Assembly: GCA_033964015.1 (NCBI GenBank)
Contig: JAWWUD010000096.1
Span: 1 to 64,000 of the forward strand
Reading direction: 5' to 3'
Source of the DNA: Scolanthus callimorphus
Taxonomy: Eukaryota > Cnidaria > Anthozoa > Actiniaria > Edwardsiidae
DNA length: 64,000 nt
Shown: positions 57,235 to 64,000 of the stretch, in pieces
How positions within the stretch are numbered: the first letter of the stretch is position 1
Layout: every line of letters starts with the position of its first letter
The notes under the pieces: model-generated
What the model saw: the letters and a program-made list of their open reading frames with translations, nothing else
Told to the model about the DNA's origin: nothing
Databases searched by the model: none
Translations under genes and position numbers: made by a program

Positions 57235-60200
57235 ATGGCGAAACATCTTGACCTCCGATATGACCTCATAACTAATCTCGACGGCGGAGGCGTCTATAAG
57301 GCGCGAGTGACGCTCACTAATAAGGGCACTACCGCCGTCACCAAGGATGGCGACTGGGCAATCTATTTTTGCAACATAAGACTTGTTGTTCCCGACAAAA
57401 ACGACGAGAAGCATGCCTTTACGTTCACACACATCAACGGTTGCCTTCACAAGATGGCGCCGACAGCCTCGTTTCCAGGCATTGTCCCGGATGCAAAGCT
57501 AGAGGTGGTGTTCCACGCTATGCACTGGATGGTGGCCAGGACCGACGTCATGCCTAATTGGTTCATAGCCAAGGAGGGGTTACAACCGCGCGTTATAAGC
57601 AGCACAGCAGGCGAGACCCTCGACTTCGTGGGGGATTTTACTACTAAAGAACAATGGAAACGTTTTACTCAGGATGTGTACAATCCTTATACGGCGAATA
57701 CAAGATATGACGTAATTGGCATAGACGGGCTCCAGGGGGAGGGGGACGGGGATATTGTCCTCATTCCGCAGCCCTTACGTGTCATTGGTTTAGACAAGCA
57801 GACTCGTGTACGTGTTACCGCTGACTGGAAGGTTTATGCTGATCAAGGGCTCCAGAACGAAGTCAAACTTGTCCAAGGTAAAGTTAGAGCGGATTTCATG
57901 TGACTGCAGTGAAACCAATCGCAAAGTAATTACACCATTTCTGAATAAAACCTATAGGAGTAATTACAAAGTAATTGCGAATTACTCACGACAGTCATCT
58001 GAAATCCGCTCTAAGGGCTGACTAAACAAGGCAGCAATGTTGTGGCAACATTCCACGCGCGTGAATGCTGCCACCCTGTACCCCCGTTTGGCCACATCAG
58101 GCAACAATGTTGCAGCTTGCGCGCAACCATCTTGTAAAGCTAAGGCAGGTACAATGGCACTATCACGCGCTAAGTGAACTTGTGTGGGCGAGAAGAAGCG
58201 AGATTAGCCGAAGACTCCTGCCAGAAGTGGGCTGGAAGGAGCAAGAAGAGGATTTGTCACGGCGCCGCCATTTTGTTTACAGAATGACCCGCCAACGCTG
58301 AAATAAGGCAATGAGTCAATCAACTTTTTGGCCCTAAAACAAATACGACTACTTTTTGGTAGCTTGGTCAACTTTGTACCATAAATCCCAGCATCAGGGC
58401 TTCGCTTTTTCAACATGAGCAAAACCGCACACTGCTTGGCCTCGTTTCCATGCTGAATAAATCGGCTCAAAAAAAATCAAGATGGCGCTTGTGTGACGAA
58501 GGCGAATTTACCGATCCCGCATTCATTGTTATACCCCTAGTTACTGTTGCTACGTCGGACAAGCCAAATTTTATCTTTGGCATAGAGCGCGGAAAAGACA
58601 CCGATTGCAGGGATATTTTTGTATTTTTATCTTGAAAAGCTGAATAATTATTGAAAAATCTTCGATATTCAAGTTTGTTGCTCGGACATGTTGAATTCCG
58701 TAGGGAAAACTTCCTATTGTTTGCTATGAGTGAGCGGAGCTATCGTCAAAATAGGGATCGGTCTATTGTGTGGAGGTAAGCTGGAAGAGGCCTGAACAGA
58801 CACGAATAATTAAAGAATGGGCGAGTTTTAGCCTGATAACAATACACTGTTTCAAATTATTATTATTATTATTATTAAATCCTAATGCTAACTATAGGTT
58901 TGCCTCTTGCCGATATAATAGATCGATTCAAGCTACAAGTCCTAAACGCAAAACCCCCAGACAGCCGGAAAAAGGTGATGTACTTGAGTACCGGGGATCC
59001 TGATGTCACAATCGATGGCGGCAAATCAACCAATCATGAAGCGTATAGCCTTGTGGTTAGCGCAGTTGACGAGAGAGTGACAGTGATTGGCAGGCAGGCG
59101 GCGGGCGTGTTCTATGGACTACAGACGCTATCACGATTGACGGACAATAACAGTAAGTTTCCGTTTAAAAGCGTAGGGGTGTAGCCTTGATGCGTCGTTG
59201 ATATACGTAAAGGTCAGCTCACACGGCGCGATTTCAGGTGCGATTTTTGCGGCGATCGTCGACGTCATATCGTGGTGGTGTGAACGGACGGCGATTTGGC
59301 CCTGCGATATTTGCCAGTTTGTTGGCGATATAAAGAAAAATCGCACCCGCATCGCAGTGGAATTTGAACATGTTCAAAACGCATGCGGCGTCGCGGCGAC
59401 ATCGCAAATGAAATCGCTATAAGATCGCCAGCCGTTAACACCGCGCAATGTGGCATCGCCATGAGGTCGCAACAGAAATCGCAAATTAAATCGCAGCTGA
59501 ATTCGCGTCGTGTGAACGAGCCTTTATGCACATAGCGCCATGTGAACGGGTGCTTAAAGCGCCGTGTGAACGGTGCTTAAAGCATATCGCACCGTGTGAA
59601 CGGGTGCTTAAAGCGCCGTGTGAACGGGTGCTTAAAGCGCCATGTGAACGGGTGCTTAAAGCATATCGCGCCGTGCGAACGGCCGTCATCATTTGGTGAT
59701 TTCACTTGCGACTGTAGTCGTTTTAACAAATCGCAAGCCGTTCGAGCGCATAAGAACCTATAATGTTAGCCTTAAACAGGTTTGTGTTTGATACAACTAC
59801 AAGGAAACACAGTATTGATATGGACAATCTTAGCCTAAAAGTCTTTTTAAACTCAAGGTTCTTATACGTTGACGGATTTTTAACCACTTTTTCCTGTCGA
59901 TTTTTAAACGCCGAGAAACAAGCAAACAGACAAATAAACAAAACAGCAGCAAAAAAATATCTACGAGCTGGATTCTTTTTTTGTTTTATATTTCCTTAGA
60001 TACCGTTGCTAAGGTAACGATCAAAGACTCCCCTAGATACGAGTACAGAGGAATGCACCTAGACGTTGCGCGCAACTTTATGAGTAAGACTGCTGTCCTG
60101 AAGCTATTGGCTGCCATGGCAACCTACAAGCTGAACAAGTTCCACTTCCACCTGACGGATGACGAGGGGTGGCGTCTAGAGATTCCAGGACTTGAGGAGT

Positions 60201-63200
60201 TGACTACGGTATCAAGACAAATAGCATGGTTATTCTCATTACTAGTCTCCAACGCAGCCCGTCATTTGTGTTGGTCACGCAACGCTTCCCAAGTTTCCGT
60301 TGCTGGGGCATGTCACACAATACGAGATTTTTTTGCCGCGCAAGAAGCGTTGCGTGACTCCGATCCGGGCGGCTGCGAGGAGACTACGCAGCATCCTCGC
60401 GTGCCAGGATCAACCCATCATGTCCCCCCTGGGGAAAGATAAATAGGGGGAGGTGAGGGGAGGACCTGGCGCGCGAGGATGGAGACTACGCTGCAAAGTG
60501 CATCGTTGTGTTACATGACAATTTGCCATCTATAGCTTGTTTTCCATATTTGTTCCAACTTAGGTTGGCTCTAAACGCTGCTTCGACATGACCAGCACAA
60601 AATGTCTCCTCACCCAGCTCGGCTCAGGCCCTGCAGAGCCCACCACAGGCAGCCAATTTTACAGTACAGCAGACTATCAGGAGATTCTGCGGAAAGCCCA
60701 TGCCCTTCATATACAAGTGATTCCCGAATTCGACATGCCGGGTCACGGCTGGGCGGCAATCAAAGCCATGCAAGCGAGATATAACAAGCTCAAAAATTCC
60801 AACAGAGTAGAAGCCGAGAAATATCTATTGAATGAGCCTGGCGACAATTCTAAATATCTGTCCATACAAAGTTTCACCGACGACGCCATAAACCCCTGTC
60901 TCAACACCACGTATACGTTTATAGAAAAACTAGTGAAGGAAGTCAAGAGCCTGCACAAAGATATACAACCGCTGACCGTGTATCACTTTGGCGGAGACGA
61001 GGTAGCGAAAAGGGCGTGGACGAACTCGAGCGCCTGCGAACGCTTAGCACAGCGGAACGGGTACAATTTTACCGGAAGTGACATCACAGAGAGATTGAAG
61101 GAGTACTTTGTTAAGCGCGTGGGGAATATCACGGCAGATCGCGGGCTCAGTTGGCGGGATGGGAGGACGGGTTGCTAGGAGACCACGATGTCCCGTATGA
61201 CCGGAAGTTATTTAGGTCTCGTGACGTCATAGCCTACGCTTGGAATAATATTTGGGAATGGGGAGGAGGCCATCGGGCGTATCTTCTTGCTAACGCAGGA
61301 TATAAGGTACTCGACGTTTGTCATTTTTCCCTTTAGATTACCATGGCAATCCTTCTATTATCGTGAAGAGGGAAAGAGTAAACCGCGCGCGGATCACGTC
61401 TCTAGTGCGATATCCATAAAGGCTAAATTAGAAAGTCGGAATTTGTCTGAATTTTGTTGCCAATAGACCCCTTACCTTGGGCGAAATGTTGTCCCATTTC
61501 AGATCACGTGGCATTCATTGTCTTTAATGAATCTTTCTTTGTTTGGGTTGCTTCCATGCCAATATTCATATATCCTTCGGTGCGTAGCACAAAACAAAGA
61601 AAGACCACTCATGGGAATGCCATTTGATCTGAAATGGGAAAACATTACGCCAGGTAAAGAGGTCTATTGATGAACGTCCATGCCGCACTCTTAACATGAG
61701 AGTAAAACTGGAGGAGCCATTTGCGCCTTCAACCACTTGAACTGCAATAACAACTGCGTACAGCACGACTATTACAACGCCGACGATAATTCTAGTGCGC
61801 GTTACGCTTTTAGGCCGTTTGTGCAGAAGCATCGCGCTTGTTGCAATGTTCAAACACATGACAGCGAGTTTGAAGCCACCGTAACTTGCCCCCAATGTGG
61901 CGCCAATGTTAAAGTTTTCTATGTTCTCTTACGTACATACTACGCAAGGTAATAAGACTAGATATATCTCCCTTCCTCCCCGCTCCTTCCCGGACGTTTA
62001 TAGTTTCCCTCGGTTTCCCTTTCTATAGGTAGTTATGTCCCAGGCCACTCATCTGTATTTTGACCACCCATCCGAGCCTGACCCAGAGGAGCGTGGGTAC
62101 TACTGGGCCACGCGATTCACAGACACTCGCAAGGTGTTTGGCTTCATGCCAGACAACTTGTATGACAACGTGGAGAACAAGCTGACCGGGGCGCCTTTAA
62201 GCAAAGATCAGTTTTGCGCCTTTAAGGAGGGCGTGTGCTTGAAGCTGAATCGGCCGCAAAATATTATTGGTGAGTAGTAGAGATCCCGTCGAAGAGGGGG
62301 GAGGCCCCCCTGGGGATTTTTCCATGGGGTTAGCAGACGAAGACCCAGCGCAAACGTCCGAACTTCAGGCGAGTCTTCTGTCGAACCTTTCAATTTTCAA
62401 AGGATGCCGTTTTATTAGACATTGTAATAGAAACTCTCTATTGATATGAAACTTCAGATTGATTATTCCTACCCTTCCTTCATAGAGTCCTAAGTGATGA
62501 CGTCACAAAAAAACTAGTTTTCGATTTAGCAAATAATTGTCTCTTGATTTCGAAAAGGACATATCGAATGAAAGCTACACACCAACAATGAAGCAAATCG
62601 GTTGCAATGCGCCGGAAATATGGCCCGCTGAATACATAATTTTCTCTTCTGTTATTTTTTGGTTCGTTCCAAACAGTTTGGAACCGAGTCCAAAATACAG
62701 TGATTTTGTTAAAGAAAATTATGTATTCAGCGGGCCATATCTCTGTCGCGTTTCAACTGATTCACCTCATTTTTTGCATGCAACGTTCTCTGGAGATGTT
62801 TTTTCATTATTCGTTGACAAAAAGCTGACATTCGAAATTTTTCAAATTTGTGAAGTCACACTTTAGGACTCTATTGTACTCTTCTAATGGCCAGGTATGG
62901 CGGGAGCCCTGTGGACGGAGACAGTACGTACCGCTGACCAAATGAACAGCATGATCTTTCCCCGTCTTCTGGCCCTAGCCGAGCGTGCGTGGCACAAGGC
63001 ATCATGGGAAAGTATTAGCGACAGAGCTGAGCGCAACACGAAGAGGAGCGAGGCCTGGGAGCGATTTGCTAACTTCCTTGGTCGACAGGAGCTGGCTAGA
63101 CTAGACAAAGAAAATATCACCTACCGGGTCCCACCCCTGGAGCAAGGTTTGTCACTGAGCCCACCCGTTACGAGTTTGTCCAATAGTCAATTTTTCGATG

Positions 63201-63704
63201 TAGGGCGAAGCAGCGATTTTCAAGTTGTGTTTTTGTTCCAATCTTAGGACGATTTTTTTTTTTGCTGAGCTTCATCGGGAGTAAAACCCTAAATATCCAA
63301 CGAAAAAAACAAATATCAGAAAGTAAACTAAACTAAATTAGTTCGCTAAATTTTCTTGGATACTTTCCAGAATGAACCACGACATACAGTGCGCGTATTC
63401 ACTATCGTCAAACAAAATTTAATATGCTTGATTTAAGATTTATTTTAGTCAATCGCAAAATATTGCATCCTGCTTTCTCTGACTTTGAATTTTTAGGCTG
63501 ACAAAATATCAGCGTACTCATGTGGCTTTTTAGATCATTTGATCAGCGTAAATGATGCCGTTCATTTTCTAGACTCATCGGCGGTAAGTTCAAAGTGCGG
63601 ACTTCACTTCCTGGTCTGCCTATCCAGCTGTCAAGGGATGACGGGAAGACATGGAGTGACGTCAAAGAAGACACTAAAGTCGATGGTAAAATGAAGCTGG
63701 TCAC
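57235..63704 (+). CDS. Chitobiase-type beta-N-acetylhexosaminidase (GH20), runs off the window
   Basis: Exons 57235-57877, 58898-59152, 60000-60208, 60564-61306, 62029-62269, 62895-63146 and 63573-about 63704, GT-AG. Domains follow bacterial chitobiase: an N-terminal CHB_HEX carbohydrate-binding domain (residues ~1-165, DGDWAIYFCNIRLV), the GH20b domain (~215-299, VIGRQAAGVFYGLQTL), the TIM-barrel GH20 domain (~310-745) with YRGMHLDVARNF, HFHLTDDEGWR, PEFDMPGHG and catalytic YHFGGDE (Asp~514, Glu~515), then the start of CHB_HEX_C (LPGLPIQLSRDDGKTW). It removes terminal GlcNAc from chitooligosaccharides by substrate-assisted catalysis. No signal peptide follows the chosen ATG (context ACAACATGG), so the enzyme is cytosolic or an upstream exon is missed. 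One base is missing near 61150 (before LAGWEDGL), and the 63146/63573 junction is also off by one. MITEs fill the introns. Confidence 0.9.
57885..58014. repeat. 130-bp foldback in hexosaminidase intron 1
   Basis: TTAGAGCGGATTTCATGTGACTG-type left end (shown in part: TAGAGCGGATTTCATGTGAC) mirrored by GTCATCTGAAATCCGCTCTA, with CGCAAAGTAATTAC against GTAATTGCG inside. The same GAAATCCGCTCTA end occurs near 42462. Confidence 0.7.
58246..58507. mobile_element. TTCGCCTTTGTCACAC-type MITE in hexosaminidase intron 1
   Basis: Left GATTTGTCACGGCGCCGCCA then TTTTGTTTAC, right AAATCAAGATGGCGCTTGTG then TGACGAAGGCGAA. Its middle (GGCCTCGTTT, AGCATCAGGGCTTCGC) matches the copy at 20258-20514 in reverse (CGAGGCCAAGC). 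Confidence 0.7.
59205..59700. mobile_element. GTGTGAACGG-type foldback with tandem core
   Basis: CGCGATTTC / GGCGATCG-rich arms and a tandem array (59530-59685) of about 24-bp units, CGTGTGAACGGGTGCTTAAA. The style recalls the foldback at 21975-22205 (GTTCACACG). It lies in hexosaminidase intron 2. Confidence 0.6.
61462..61668. mobile_element. AATAGACC-type foldback MITE, copy 2
   Basis: AATAGACCCCTTACCTTGGG and TTTCAGATCACGTGGCATTC are mirrored by GAATGCCATTTGATCTGAAA and GTAAAGAGGTCTATT. Same family as 38946-39135; lies in hexosaminidase intron 4. Confidence 0.8.
62486..62872. mobile_element. AGTCCTAAGTG / CACTTTAGGACT element, copy 2
   Basis: Left AGTCCTAAGTGATGACGTCA and right TGTGAAGTCACACTTTAGGACT-type ends are inverted. 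The internal GGCCCGCTGAATACATAATT is mirrored by AATTATGTATTCAGCGGGCC. Related to 9668-10215. Lies in hexosaminidase intron 5. Confidence 0.8.
63147..63572 (+). other. Hexosaminidase intron 6
   Basis: Bounded by GCAAG/GTTTGT and TTTTCTAG/ACTC. AT-rich and without recognised repeats. Confidence 0.6.
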
Positions 63705-64000
63705 GTGGTACGTATTACTATTTCGCCTCTCAAAAAATATCGCAACAGAAAACCTTGGAGAAGGGTCGACTTATTACTCCCTCTTCTACGTCCGAGGGTT
63801 AAGCTGAGTGTAGACAGAAGCCAGGGGCTCATAAATAGGGGCGTCCCTCTCTAGTATTGCCCTATTGATAAGGCATTTTGACAGACCTAGTTATTTCTAG
63901 AACGATTTTACCGCTAAAATTGCTAAAAAGCTTTTGTTTTACTAGCCAATCAAATTCGTGTAGCTTTACAGACGCCCCTCATTTGCAAGATATACACGTG

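Noticed and set aside
61119..61150. A tiny GTGGGG...CAG intron to explain the GH20 frame change
   Set aside because: About 32 bases would be far shorter than normal spliceosomal introns and would remove conserved residues; a single missing base explains the shift better.
1..64000. tRNA and rRNA genes
   Set aside because: I scanned for TTCGA T-loop contexts and A/B-box spacing and found no cloverleaf that holds; a computed tRNA search would be decisive.

Overview
This is an invertebrate animal nuclear genome window, most likely from a cnidarian such as a sea anemone or coral. The genes have spliceosomal introns with GT-AG (and one AT-AC) boundaries, intergenic DNA is AT-rich, and roughly half or more of the window is short foldback transposons, Penelope-like and BEL/Pao retroelements and minisatellites. 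The cnidarian assignment is an inference from gene content (a chitobiase-type hexosaminidase with a CHB_HEX domain, an MS4A-like tetraspanner, a short CAP protein); an amphioxus, sponge or similar genome is not excluded. No prokaryotic features were seen.

Genes, left to right: (1) minus strand 15018-7755, a secreted single-domain CAP (SCP/PR-1) protein in three exons. (2) minus strand 21878-17939, an E2F transcription factor in four coding exons; intron 2 has the sequence signature of a minor-spliceosome (U12) AT-AC intron. (3) minus strand 41104-37810, a B-type (B3-like) cyclin in at least two exons. (4) plus strand 42664-47352, a six-exon MS4A/CD20-like four-pass membrane protein with a proline-rich PPxY tail. 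(5) plus strand 57235 to beyond the right edge, a chitobiase-type GH20 beta-N-acetylhexosaminidase. E2F and the cyclin are both cell-cycle genes, but nothing in the sequence shows joint control, and the five genes do not look like a functional cluster.

Mobile DNA: a nearly full-length BEL/Pao retrotransposon (49138-54561, minus strand) with LTRs differing by a single indel and a perfect TTACA target duplication; two Penelope-like element remnants (23110-23519 and 29360-32170) carrying GIY-YIG nuclease fragments and hammerhead-like motifs; two LINE 3' remnants (36620-36865, 46689-47190); and many MITEs or foldbacks, several found twice or more in the window and several nested in one another, with TTAA, TA, 5-bp or 9-10-bp target duplications. 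Minisatellites occupy 8215-9665 and 48590-48830, and there is an unusual number of long poly(C)/poly(G) tracts.

A recurrent oddity: four otherwise well-conserved coding units (GH20, MS4A-like, cyclin, BEL pol) each need one or more single-base additions, often in a short G or T run, to restore the family reading frame. That pattern points to homopolymer under-calling in the assembly rather than to independent gene death.
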